Source: Oxyruncus cristatus | Lineage: Eukaryota > Chordata > Aves > Passeriformes > Cotingidae | Length of the DNA: 64,000 nucleotides | Reading direction: 5' to 3' | NCBI GenBank assembly: GCA_013399855.1 | Contig: VXAY01002210.1 | Location: 369,812-433,811, forward strand | Shown here: in pieces, positions 34,597-45,064 of the stretch | How the letters are laid out: every line of letters begins with the position of its first letter | How positions within the stretch are numbered: the stretch's first letter is position 1 | Translations under genes and position numbers: made by a program | Notes under the pieces: model-generated | Told to the model about the DNA's origin: nothing | The model's database searches: none | What the model saw: the letters and a program-made list of their open reading frames with translations, nothing else

Positions 34597-35787
34597 TCTT
34601 CATCCTTGTAGCACTGATGGAAAGGGTGGGTGAACACCTTAGCTGGTGCCAGCCAGGTTGACAGAGAGGTTGGATATAACCTGGTTCCTGGTATCATCTG
34701 TTCACAGCCCATCTACCTTCCTGTTCTTCCTGGAGGGATACTGGAAATATCCATGTTCTTTTCTTTGTCTGTGAACGCCTGTTTTTCTAGTAGACGCAAA
34801 GCCACCTTCATCCCTTCTCTCCTTGGCCTCTTTGCAACCACCTCCAGTTTCTCCTTGCATCCTAGGTCCACTATTCCTTGTCTTGGACAGCAAAAAAAGT
34901 GAGGCTTTTTTTTTTTTTTTTCCTTTTCAGTGCCATTTTTTGCCTCCACAAATGAATATCAGGGAAGAAATAGGGGAGGTATTACCTGCTTCACCTGGAT
35001 AGCCAGGCTGTAAGTGTGTGGCCAGGCTGTTTCATGGCCTGGGAGGCTGTGAAGAAAGACTTCATGGAGAGATTTCTGGATGTGTTGTACAGTCATTTAC
35101 AATCCCTGGAGATGAGATTCAATGGTCTAGATGATCTTTACCCAATTTTTGTGCCAGCTTTTGGCCTCAGTTTTTCCTCTTTAAAACCATCTGTCTACTC
35201 ATTTCCTTCTATATTTGTATATTTTGATAAACTCAGGGGTTCTGTGGCCGTTCTTTGGACTGGCTGCCAGAACCTGCTTTCTGCCGACTGCTCCCTGTGG
35301 GGTTTTTTGGTTCCTAAAAGGGGGAGGACCATCATCTTCCAGTTGTGCCTTTTCCTGAGACGAGCCCTCACTGCAGTACTCAACAGGACACATCCTCCCC
35401 ACGTGGCATCGTTGTCATGAAGGGCAAAGCACACCTCATCTCCACCCATTCCAGCAAGGAGAAGAAGTTGTGCAGAGTGCAGGCTTGACGCTGGGAGAAT
35501 GTGAACCTTGTTAATTAAAATGTCAGTGACTCAAATCCCCTTAAGGTGAGAGAGAGAGAGAGAGAGCTGCATTTTTTATTAGCATTGCTGTTAATGATAC
35601 AGTCAGCTGGTACCTTGTAAAGGCAGAATGTACTTCATCTACCTTGACAGGCTCTGCCCACTCTGAAAGCTTCCTGTGTGCCTCCTGTGTGACTCTTCCA
35701 GAGAATCCTGGAATGAGGCTAGAAATGGAGAGAAAGGAAAAAATGAAAAGGCAGTGCTTTTATTTTTTTCCATCCTGTTTGGCTAAA
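34597..35787. other. Unique non-coding DNA, no gene recognised
   Basis: A poly-T of 16 lies at 34906-34921 and a (GA)10 run at 35547-35566. A 134-codon plus frame at 35016-35420 shows no recognisable domain and no exon boundaries, and I treat it as chance. Confidence 0.45.
35547..35566 (+). repeat. (GA)n microsatellite
   Basis: About ten uninterrupted GA units. Confidence 0.85.
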
Positions 35788-36042
35788 AGAGAGGACATGG
35801 CCTCAAACTCTGCCGAGGGAGGTTCAGTTGGACATCAGGAAGAATTTCAACCTGAAAAGAGAGTTTAAGAATTGGAAGGGGCTGCCCGGTGAGGTGGTGG
35901 AGTCCCCATCCCTGTGAGTGTTCCAGAGTGACTGGACGTGGCACTCAGTGCTCTGGGGTGGTTGACAAGGCAGGGACGGGTCACAGGTTGGACTGGATAA
36001 TCTTGGAGGTCTTTCCCAACCTTAATGGTTCTGTGATTATTC
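35788..36042 (+). mobile_element. CR1 LINE 3' fragment
   Basis: 'gaggacatggcctcaaact', 'ctgccgagggaggttcag', 'ttggacatcaggaagaa' and 'ggggctgcccggtgaggtg' run to 'ggttggactggataatc', 'ttggaggtctttcccaacc' and 'ttaatggttctgtgatta'. The subfamily differs from the 'tagtggaaggtgtccc' type. Confidence 0.92.
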
Positions 36043-36474
36043 TCCCATTCTTGACCATGATATTGGAAATTAACATCAAACTCTTGGGAGAGGAGGGACA
36101 GCCCAGAACAGTGGTACATGGATAAAGAGGAGGAAAGGGGGTTGGAGCCAAGAAGGAAAAGAAGTAAAGCTGGGAAAAGGCAAAGGTCACTGGTTAAGGA
36201 TGAGTTCAAAAAGGGTGGGGTGTGTCTTGTGACTTGAGTGTTCCGTTGAAAAACCTTAATCAGCTCTTGCACAAATGGAAGCATCAGCTCCTCTGCCCTA
36301 TTTCACCCCATTAACTGGGATATTGTAAACCTGCCCTTCTTCTCTTTAGAGAGGGTGGAGAAAAGGACTGTAAAACGAAGGTCTTTAAAAAATATAAAGG
36401 AAGGGCTTAAAAGACGTGGCCAAAACTGTACCCCATGTCCTCATGTACTTTGCAAATACCTAGGGCCACGTCCC

Positions 36475-36560
36475 CGGCTTATTTAGAGTAACAGGCTCAG
36501 TGAAATCATGGAGCTAATGAGACTTGAACGCTGGTTTGCCTCTGCTTCGCCAAAGACAAG
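36475..36560 (+). mobile_element. MIR-like ancient SINE relic (possible)
   Basis: 'ggctcagtgaaatcatgg', 'agctaatgagacttgaacg' and 'ctggtttgcctctgcttcg' fit the right half of MIR in order: the gaggctcag stretch, then 'gagacttgaacccagg', then 'tctgcctgactccaaag'. Part of the core is missing. Confidence 0.4.
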
Positions 36561-37411
36561 CAAGGAACAGTGTGACCATGGTTTTTCTAGGGCAGGAAAC
36601 ACTCAGGTTTTCTCATTCCAGCTTCGTGGAATAACCAGGAGGTGACACTTCTTTCACAGCTACTTAAGCACCTGCAAGATCTCACTGTAGCACTAAGCAT
36701 GAGCTTCCAGAGCTGAGGAGAATGCAAACACAGCTCCAGGTTAATGGGCCTGTTCTGGTCCTGAGGTACAAAATATTTCAGCCAGGACAGTGCCCGTGAG
36801 TCAGGCTCCAGTGGTTCTGATTCCACCTGGGAGCGGTTCCCACAAAGGCCAGCCAAGTCATTAACAGTCTATGGCTAATTGCCTGTTGTAAGAATGACAC
36901 AAAGCACCTTCGCTTTGAGATGAGCTCAGCTTGAGCGGTGCTGCTGGTTCTAAATGTGGTGGATTTAGCCAGGATTTATCTGCTGTCTTGGTGCTGTTAT
37001 TTGTGGTAATTCTGCTCAGGATGAACCGGGAAATGCTCTGCTTAAAAACCTCATGTTTCCATGAGCTGTGCTCCTGGTGAGGAAGGGATGGCATGAGATC
37101 CAGAGGTGAAACTGCCCCAGCAGCTTTTGCACGTGTTTGCCGTTGCAGCTTTGAACATGCAAGGTTTCCGTGAGCACTGAGTCACATTTCTGGGGGATGA
37201 GATTGTCTTTGGCTGTGTCAAATTTGTGACTCAGCAGGTTGTAGTAGCACATTTGATTGTAGCAAGAGAGGAGGGATCAACCCCGAGCTGCAGGGATGAG
37301 TCTGAGGAGCAGAGCAAATGCCGTACGGGAAAGAGAAGGTGGAGAAGGAGACGGACCCTGGGGCTGTGTTGAGGAACAAGAGGAAATTTTTAGGGGTTAA
37401 AATGATTTCAG

Positions 37412-37456
37412 AATTGTTTCTATCTAAGAAACAATTTAAGAATTGTTTCTATCTAA
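37412..37456. repeat. Hairpin plus local tandem copy
   Basis: AATTGTTTC (37412-37420), a 7-base loop and GAAACAATT (37428-37436) make a perfect 9-bp stem. The first arm and loop, AATTGTTTCTATCTAA, recur at 37441-37456. This looks like a small template-switch event. Confidence 0.8.
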
Positions 37457-37642
37457 ATCTATCTAAGAACATTTCTTCCCTGGCACAGCTCTAAGGAAAC
37501 AGTCCTGGACAGATCATGTCACATTTTGGGAGCATCTCAGACATGTCAGTATGTCCTACCCAGCCAAATATAGACTGATTACAAGGATAAATTATTCCTG
37601 GGCTTAACCAGTTCCCTGCTCTGGGCTGTGTGCATGGACATG

Positions 37643-37775
37643 TTGGATGTTCAAGGCCAGCTTGGATGGGGCTTTGGGCAACCTGGTCTAATGAAGATCC
37701 CTGTTCATGGCAGAGGGATTGGAATTAGATGGTCTTTAAGGTCCCTTCCAACCCAAACCATTCTGTGGTTCCATG
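37643..37775 (+). mobile_element. CR1 LINE 3' tail
   Basis: 'gatgttcaaggccagcttgg', 'atggggctttgggcaacc', 'tggtctaatgaagatccc' and 'agatggtctttaaggtccc', ending 'aaccattctgtggttccatg'. It has a small deletion in the 'tagtggaaggtgtccc' block. Confidence 0.93.
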
Positions 37776-37965
37776 TACCTTCCACTGAAATTTAGTGGGG
37801 TTATTGATAACTCTGGTAATTAAGGGGAAAAGTCTGAGTGTCATATTTGTTATATTTTATAGTGAAGAGCACTGCAAGGCTGTGACTTTGTACTCTAAAG
37901 GAGAAGAGGTAATCGTGTCAAAACCCTAAAAATCTAAGGTCTTGTATGAATATTTGCTCACATTT

Positions 37966-38026
37966 AAAAACAAAGCAAAACAAAACAAAACCAAAACAAA
38001 CCCCAAAATAAAACAAAACAAAACCC
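37966..38026 (+). repeat. (CAAAA)n microsatellite
   Basis: CAAAA/CAAAAC units with CC and TAAAA interruptions. Confidence 0.85.
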
Positions 38027-38290
38027 CAGTGGATATCTAATTATTCTGATTTCTTAATCTCTGTTATTAACCTCTCCCACACCAGACATGCTCAGTGCAT
38101 GGGACATTAATCCCTTCTGCTGAGTGACCCACGCTCGAGGAAACTGCTGCTGTATGAATAAATGGTAATAAGCACACTGAATATTTCATTGGCAAGAAGA
38201 ACAGATTCTGGAAGGGAAGAGAATTAACATGTGCTGATTTTTACGCTCGCATGAGAGTGTTTCTGACAGCAGGACTGTCGTGCACTGCCC

Positions 38291-38314
38291 GAGCAGGAGC
38301 AGGAGCAGGAGCAG
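38291..38314 (+). repeat. (GAGCAG)n short tandem repeat
   Basis: Four GAGCAG units. A minus frame here reads as a Leu-rich stretch; this is repeat-driven. Confidence 0.8.
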
Positions 38315-39740
38315 CGATTTGTGACTGCTCTGACTGATGTCACCAACCAGTGTGGCACCCAAATGGCTCTCCTTGTTTTTTGTAATGAACGTGACATTGA
38401 AAAAAATAATTACATTCACCAAGGAACAAAGAAGCGAAGGAGTGAAAATAACTCGTAATAGTGATGAAATCCTAATCTCTCAGTAAGGAAAAATACAAAT
38501 TGTATTGGATCATTACCTGAAGTGGACCACTCCCTAGGGACTCACATTACATTGTGGACAGTCAAAACACTGAAAAATGAACACTTGGATAATCTTCCCT
38601 GGCCTGGAATGAGTAGAAAAAAATAAACTGTTGCTACAGGTCTTGTCCTTTTGGTGTCCTCTGGTTTATATGCATGATTTGGTCTGATACCAGAGCATCA
38701 ACAGGAGTCTCTTCATTAAAAGTTTGTCCAAAAGCTGTCTGAAGATATTCTGAGAGGAGGGAGAGGCAGCCTGTAGTGGCTGCAATGCTCCTGGGATAAC
38801 ACTCTCTGTGACAGAGTAACAGAGCTTATTTGCCTGCTCCTGAATCACAGTTTGCTGTGGGAGAGATGCACATTCCCTGCAGCAGCACAGGAGCCTCTGT
38901 AGAAAGCCACTGCTGTTTCTGGACTGCTGCCTCATCCTCCTGCTGGAGAGTTCTTCTCCTGGCCTTTTAAATGGCTGTGCTCTCCGCTCCTTTCCCTGTG
39001 GGCTGGTTTTTGATGGATAGCACTGAGATGTGCATGGATGTGGTCCTTCCCGCTGAGTTGATGGGTGTCAGTTTTTGGGGTTTGGGTTACACCCAGAGTA
39101 CTTTGCTTAGGAGGCTGTCAGATAAGTATTAACTGTCAGACAAATGATGGAGCTCTTCGTGTAACGATCCTGACAGCGTTTCCCCGGCTGTCACCACCGA
39201 GATGACTCCAGGACATACAAAGCAATCAAATCCCTTGTCTGCACGATGTGTGTAAACACCCTCAGCTGTTCCCCCTGTACCAGAAGAACTGAATTAGACC
39301 TTTGGACTCTCTGAATTGAGAAGGAAAGTGAAGAAGAGCGAGGTCCAAGATCAACCATCTGGAAAGAGGAACAAGAGGCCAGAGCACCACAATAGCTCTG
39401 ACTTGTACAAATTACTGCTTTATACCTGATACTTTCCTTTTCTGCCCAAGGCCTCCTTAAGGGGTGAAATGCCTTATGTGTCTATTGCAGGGCTTTGTTT
39501 GGGAAGAATCCTCCTCCCTCCCCAGCCTCCCGAATGACTCAATAATTACTTTAACTGATTCAAGGCTCCCCCTCAACCTCCAACCGCCCCCCTCTCCACC
39601 ATTCAACTTTAACACAAGACCACACTGTTTCTCGGTTTCCAATGAGCCCAAAGCTATTCAGGCCACTTGTTCCTCTCTGAAAGGAGCTGACAGAGCTGCT
39701 TTTGTGCAGAGGCAATTTTGGATTTAATTGGAGACCTACT

Positions 39741-39776
39741 GGGGGCAGGGCTGGGGGGGTGGGGGAGGGAATGGGG
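39741..39776 (+). other. Predicted G-quadruplex-forming sequence
   Basis: Six G-runs of 5, 3, 7, 5, 3 and 4 bases lie within 36 bases with loops of 1-3 bases. This satisfies the canonical G3+N1-7 rule with spare runs. Short loops favour a stable parallel quadruplex. No promoter or splice site was recognised next to it. Confidence 0.85.
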
Positions 39777-40020
39777 TCACTGGGTCAGTGTTTTGGAAAG
39801 ATCAACTCAAAGGAGAGTCCAAGGAGAAAAACCAGTGGGGGTTACATGTTTGGAGAGAGGTTTTGTGTGGGGCTGTGTAAGGGCAGTGCTCCCCACCTTC
39901 CAGAAATGATCATGATACCTACGTGGGAGCAGAAAGCAAACAGGGTCAGGCCTGGGGCAGACGGCTTTAATGGCCATTTTGAATCTGTAATGACAGATCC
40001 CAGGGTGCTTTCTGCAGGGA

Positions 40021-40085
40021 TCACAGAATAATTCAGGCCGTGGTTGGAGGAGGTCTGATGTCGCAAAGGTCACTTGCTTCAGTCC
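40021..40085 (-). mobile_element. Degraded CR1-like 3' end
   Basis: 'atcacagaataattcagg' followed by 'ccgtggttggaggaggtc' matches the reversed 'atcacagaataattgaggttggaagg' type CR1 terminus with many changes. Confidence 0.55.
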
Positions 40086-41611
40086 ATCCCCTTAGGTCAG
40101 GCATTCATCATGCACATTAAAGGAGCTCAGCTGAATTCCCTTCTCCAGCTCTGCATCCCTCCCTGGAGATAAGTTCAGCTTCAGCCCTGTCTGTACCAGT
40201 TTTGGGGCACAGTTCATGACAGCACTGTGACTCCACCACGAGAAGGGAAGACCTTTTTTTTCTAGTGAGGGACATGGAAAGTCACACCAGGCTTTGAACC
40301 AGCACAGTCTTGCTGTGTAAGGGGATCACAAATCATCATCCACGTGAAAAACGGGCTTCAGTGAGGCAGCATAAAAGCAGCGGGACTCTCCCACTTCACT
40401 GCTCATCTTCTTTTTGGATGTCCCCACTTTCTTACCTGACAAAAAACATATAAATTAAACTGGAAAAATTGTATTGATCGTGCTGCAGAAAAGCCAATAT
40501 AATCCTGGCAGAGCCAGACCACAGTACAACAGAGATTCAGTAAAGCTATTTATGCCAAAAAAGCCCTTTTTTTTAATCTCAAAAGCCAGATGGACATGAC
40601 TTGAGATATAATAGATAAGGTTGTTTTGAGTGGTTTAAAAAATTCTCCCTCCCCACTCTTGTCCACATCACATTGAGGTCACCTCCCGTCATCTGTTACC
40701 AGTCCTGGTCCCTACTTCTCCATCAGAGTGATGGCTCTCCATCTGCTGACCTAACTTTGTTTCTAAAATGACTGGAAGCACCAGGAGTGGTGGGACCATC
40801 TCCTGTTAAACTGCTCCAGGTTGGTGACAGGCGTGGAGCTGACAGTGCCCTGGTACAGCTCGGAGACAGACACCTGCTGGGAGCGTGTGCTGGGGGGGGT
40901 GATGCATAATTTAGTGGTAAAACAGCAATCTTGCTATTATCCTGATGATGCACTCCAAATCCTGACATCTCCTGCCAGCTGCTCCAGGGAGGAGCAGGTT
41001 GGCACTTGGTCACAGGGGGGTGACCAAGAGGAGCGCCTGGTTTTTGTTGGGGCATGGGCAGGTGACCTCAGCTGAGTGAACAGAGGCTGAGTGAAAAGCT
41101 GTTCGGTCAGGGTTGCTACACCCCTGAGAGTTACGTTTCCACCCAGCATCACAACTTTTCTCTGCTTCTTTCTCTTGTGAGCCTCTGGCTGCACGTCCCT
41201 CTGGGATGTCTTTGCTGCCATTTCACATCATCCCTGCAGACCACAGATCCAGGTTTCCTCTAGGGAAAACAGGGAGAGGTGTTTAAAGATGTCAGAGACC
41301 CACTGAGTTACATTTTCATCAGCAGTTCACCAGCCCTGCTCTGGCAGCATTAGTCAGGTTGAAGCAACACGGAGTGCAAGCAGCCTTTGCTCTATTCCCA
41401 CTATCTACTCGAAAACAAACACGGCTGACATTTATAAGGCTTTAGAAAGCCTGGGTTTAGCTTTAGATCTGCTCTCAGATTCCTATTGTATTGCTCTACT
41501 TGACATCTGCTTGGTCTCAAGCTGCTTGTTTCCAGAATGGCAGCAGATAGGGATTGGTGGCCTTGGCATGTGAGAGACAATGGTGGTTTGGTGGAGATAG
41601 AAAACATCTTC
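40086..41611. other. Unique non-coding DNA, no gene recognised
   Basis: Moderately GC-balanced sequence without recognised repeats. Overlapping frames on opposite strands (40723-41055 minus, 40821-41075 plus, 40937-41221 minus) exclude each other and lack recognisable domains. Confidence 0.45.
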
Positions 41612-41790
41612 TCTGCCCAGAGGTCACCCAGAAAAGTTGTGGATGCCCCATCATGGAAGTGTTCAAGGCCAGGTTGAATGGGGTTTTGAGCAACCTGGTC
41701 TAGTGGAAGGTGTCCCTGCCCATGGCAGTGCTTGGAATGAAATGGTCTTTAAGGTCCTTTCTAACCCAAACCACTCATTTTATGATTCTG
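41612..41790 (+). mobile_element. CR1 LINE 3' tail
   Basis: 'ctgcccagaggtcacccag', 'ggatgccccatcatggaag', 'tgttcaaggccaggttgaa', 'tggtctagtggaaggtgtcc', 'aaatggtctttaaggtcc' and 'ttatgattctg'. It forms an inverted pair with the copy starting at 42004. Confidence 0.94.
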
Positions 41791-42003
41791 TCCCCCCACA
41801 GCTTGAAGAAAAACACATTTCTATTTATTTCTGCTCCCAGGGGTTTTAAGGATACTGCCCAATCCCAGGAAGCTGCAGTATTTTAAGCACCACTGCGTGA
41901 TGCTGGTTGCAAGAAAACAGGAGTGGCTTGTGTCAGGCATTTCTATGTTGGTATCTTTACTGAAAATCCCTTCGGAGCACCATTCTGGGTTGGGATTGGA
42001 AAT

Positions 42004-42175
42004 AGAACCATAGAATGGTTTGGGTGGGAAGGAACCTTCAAGACCATCTCATTCCAACCCCTTTCCATGGGCAGGGACACCTTCCACTAGACCAGGTTGC
42101 TCAGAGCCCCTTCCCACATGGCCTTGGACACTTCCAGGGATGGGGACTCCACAACACCTCCGGGCAACCTGCCCA
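42004..42175 (-). mobile_element. CR1 LINE 3' tail
   Basis: Reversed tail: 'agaaccatagaatggtttgg', 'aaggaaccttcaagaccat', 'ctttccatgggcagggaca', 'ccttccactagaccaggttg' and 'gacacttccagggatgggg'. It stops near 'cgggcaacctgcccatg'. Confidence 0.94.
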
Positions 42176-43545
42176 TGAAGATGGCAGTAGCAAGGACTTG
42201 CCAGACCAGCGATGTATGTCTGGAAACTCCTGCTAATCCATCATGTGTTGGTAGTTGTGAGACTTCCTCGTGCTGCTTGAGGCTTGTGGTGCTGGTAGTT
42301 AATAGCCCAGTACAGCCACAGCACACGTGAGGAGTGAAGAATTCCCTGTGCCCGCTCAAGGCTGGATGCAGCAGAGGAGAGCCAGGAAGTCTGTCCACTT
42401 CCACCCCCAGCCTCAGCCCCACTGAGAGAGCAGTTACTGCCAGTTGGGCTCTTCGTGCTTCACAAAAATCTGTGATGGTCCAATGCTACCCAGACTCCAA
42501 AAGCTCATATGTCCAGTGGCTTTGGATGAGGAGCAAGGGAAGAAGGACAGGATGGCATTCCTTCCTCCAGAGCTTCCTCACCCAAGACTGTCTCTATAAA
42601 CAAATAAAACTTTGCTAGTTACCCGCAAGGGAATGGCGGAGAAGCAGCAATGCTGATCCAAATTATTTATTACGCGATCAATTACATATTGAACTCTCCT
42701 GAAACGGTTTTGTTTCAAGAGAAACAATTCTGCTGTTAATATACCAAATGAACACCTGGATATTCAAGACTAGGGTGTACCACCAGTTTCTATATCTCTA
42801 CCAAGACTAGGGACTGTCACAGAAAGTATAATTAATGTACCTTTAGCACTGTGAAGGTGTTTGCTGGTCTATATATACACCTCCTAAATACAAGTCCAGG
42901 TACACCAAAGCATGACCCCATCACCTCAACTAATATTCTCTCACTCAGATGCCAAGTTCTAATGTCCAGGCATAAGTATGAACAATCACCAGGGCTACAA
43001 TTACCACTTCCCAGCACTGCTCCATCAGTATTTAATCTGCTGCTTTACAGAGCACTGTAGGAGATCCCCAGAAAGGAAAACAGCTGCAGCTAAGTTCTGC
43101 TCCAAAAAGTATTTTCAATTGAGAGGCCTATTAATCCAGGCAATAGGCATTAAATGACGCAACAGAGAAGCTGGAGGGCTGATATGCCCTTCTTCCCAGG
43201 GTAGGAAAAATTCCTTTTTATGCCTGGGATAGTTGCTGTAAAAGAGAGCCCTACAGGAGTCTGAGAAATTTGTTCCAGGATTATTATTTTTCCTTCTTGA
43301 AGCAGCAGCTGCTGGCTTTTTTTTTTTTGTTGTTACCCTAAACCAATAGAATGTATTTCTATGCATATATAAACATATTTATATATGCCCATTTGCATAC
43401 ACATTTACATATAAAATGCGTATTTGTGTATGTATTAATATATGTAACTATATGTATGTATTTATATGTAGATATATTTATATCACAACATATTTAATTT
43501 CTTTGGTTGTCACAATAATTGTGTAGCAATCCACAGGTACATGGA
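42176..43545. other. Unique DNA with candidate conserved element and AT-rich tract
   Basis: Bases 42600-42780 are AT-rich yet keep CpGs and carry homeodomain- and Onecut-like words. A TA/TATG-rich tract follows at 43355-43492. No gene was recognised. Confidence 0.45.
43355..43492 (+). repeat. AT-rich degenerate TATA/TATG/CATA tract
   Basis: About 138 bases are made almost entirely of TATA, TATG, CATA and TTTA words with no strict period. It reads as a decayed microsatellite. Confidence 0.8.
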
Positions 43546-43648
43546 GTGATTCTTGGGGTTGTCCTGTGCAGGGCCAGGAGTTGGACCTTGGTGGTCTTTT
43601 CGGGGTCCCTTTCAACTCAGCACATTCTGTGATTCTGTTATTCTGTGA
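43546..43648 (+). mobile_element. CR1 LINE 3' end
   Basis: 'agggccaggagttggacct', 'tggtggtcttttcggggtc' and 'cctttcaactcagcacattc' are followed by TGTGATTCTGTTATTCTGTGA. The terminus 'ggtccctttcaactcagca' is a separate subfamily variant. Confidence 0.88.
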
Positions 43649-44270
43649 GATGAGATGACAGTCAGTGCAGAATGAGCCTGGAGCTGTATTCCCTGAATTT
43701 CCAACCATTTCCATTCAGACTCTCTTGTTCTTTGAGCTTGCAAAGAGAGACACATCCTCCAGAGAAGGGTTGGAAGGCTCTCCAAGGGAAATTGTTGGCT
43801 TAATCAGCAGGAAGCTACAACTCACTTTGGGGATCCTTGTGAGACCCTGAAAAACTTGTTCTGTGTCTCTGTGCCTGGAAGTCCAAGTCTGGAACGTGGA
43901 CAAAACAGGTCCGACTACTTTCCTGAGGAGGTGGTGAACACTCATTTTTGACTTGCATTCTCTAATCTTATATCCCTGTATATTGGGTTTTTCTTTTTGC
44001 ACCTCTGCCTCTCCAGCAAGTGAAACCCGAGATGAGGTGTTTGGTGTCTCCCACGATGACAAGATTTAGAACCCCACTGGGTATGTGATGCACTGATTTT
44101 TTTCCTGCCTTTATTTTGGTCTTCTCCTGTCTTTGAAGAGGCTGAGTAGGTGAGCTGGGATGATATCAGTGTTTGTCAGGTAATAATTATCAGGTCATAT
44201 CAGAAGGCTGTTCTCACCTTGATGTGCTGGCAGGGGGTAAACAGTGATAACACAACCTGTTCACCCAGCT

Positions 44271-45064
44271 TGGAATCACTGAATAGTTTGGATGGCACCA
44301 GATGACCTTTAAACATCATGAAAAGGGTTACCTTCAAGTAGATCAGGGTGTTCGGAGCCTCATCCAACCCGGTCTTGAGTGTTTCCAGGGATGGGGAATC
44401 TCCCAGCGATCTCTGAGCAAACCGGTCCGGTGTTTCACCATCCTCATTGTGAAAAAGTGCTTTGTTATGTTTAGTCTGAATCTTCCTTCTTTCAGTTTAA
44501 AACCACCACCCCTTGGGCTATCATTACAGACCCTACCAAAAAATATCTCTCCATCTTTCTTAAAAGCCATCTTTAGGCACTGAAAGGCTGCAATAAGGTC
44601 GCCTTGAAGCCTCTTCTCCAGGCTGAACAGCCCCAGCTCTCTCAGCCTGAGAGATCCCCAGAGCAGAGGGGCTCCATCCCTCTGACCATTTTTGTGGCCT
44701 CCTCTGGACCCCTTCCAACAGGTCCATGTCTCTCCTACGCTGAGGATCCCATGGGTGGTCATGGAGCTCCAGATGAGGGTCTCACCAGGGTGGAGTAGAG
44801 GAGGAGAATCCCAAAAGCCCAGGGCACAGTTGACCTTCAGGGCTGTGAGCGCACATTGATGGGTCCTGTCCCACTTCTCATCCAGCAGTGTCCCCCTGTC
44901 CTTCCCCAACGTTGGTGGGTCCTGTCCCGTTTTTCATCCAGCAGTACCCCTCTGTCCTGCCCCACAAGGCTGCTCTCCATCCCTCCATCTCCCAGCCTGT
45001 ATGGATACCAGGGCATGACCTGACCTGTGTGCAGGACCTTGCACTTGGCCTTGTAAAACACAAA
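44271..45064 (-). mobile_element. Longest CR1 fragment (~795 bp) with ORF2 C-terminal remnant
   Basis: Reversed CR1 runs from the 3' end ('ggaatcactgaatagtttgg') through 'gagtgtttccagggatggg', 'aggctgaacagccccagct', 'tggcctcctctggacccc' and 'gagggtctcaccagggtgg' to 'gaccttgcacttggccttg'. A 188-codon open frame (44343-44909, minus) keeps ORF2 motifs, notably [11 protein letters not shown] and KLKEGRFRLN. A 56-bp tandem duplication at 44856-44967 shifts that frame. CR1 ORF2 encodes an endonuclease/reverse transcriptase; only the end of the protein is represented and the 3' terminus is diverged. The element is dead. Confidence 0.93.
44856..44967. repeat. 56-bp tandem duplication inside CR1
   Basis: Unit 1 (44856-44911) starts 'ttgatgggtcctgtccc' and unit 2 (44912-44967) starts 'ttggtgggtcctgtccc'. 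Both contain 'catccagcagt' and 'ctgtcct'. Several mismatches show it is not recent. Fifty-six is not a multiple of three, so the ORF2 frame is broken. Confidence 0.88.

Larger units (their letters stand above)
37776..40017. other. Unique non-coding DNA with simple repeats and a G4 motif
   Basis: It contains a (CAAAA)n tract, a (GGAGCA)n run and a strong G-quadruplex motif at 39741-39776. No gene was recognised. Frames such as 39702-40031 plus overlap the G-rich tract and match nothing known. Confidence 0.45.

Noticed and set aside
34394..34603. Minus frame encoding VWEGLGR-type peptide repeats
   Set aside because: The peptide periodicity is a direct reflection of the CCTTCCCAAA minisatellite; all frames across the repeat look equally regular.
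35016..35420. 134-codon plus frame
   Set aside because: No domain and no splice signals; composition is that of ordinary AT-rich non-coding DNA. The text near 35100-35150 vaguely resembles a CR1 end but is too diverged to call.
38291..38314. Tandem GAGCAG units as a CRISPR-like or coding repeat
   Set aside because: The units are only six bases long and contiguous, with no spacers; it is a plain microsatellite.
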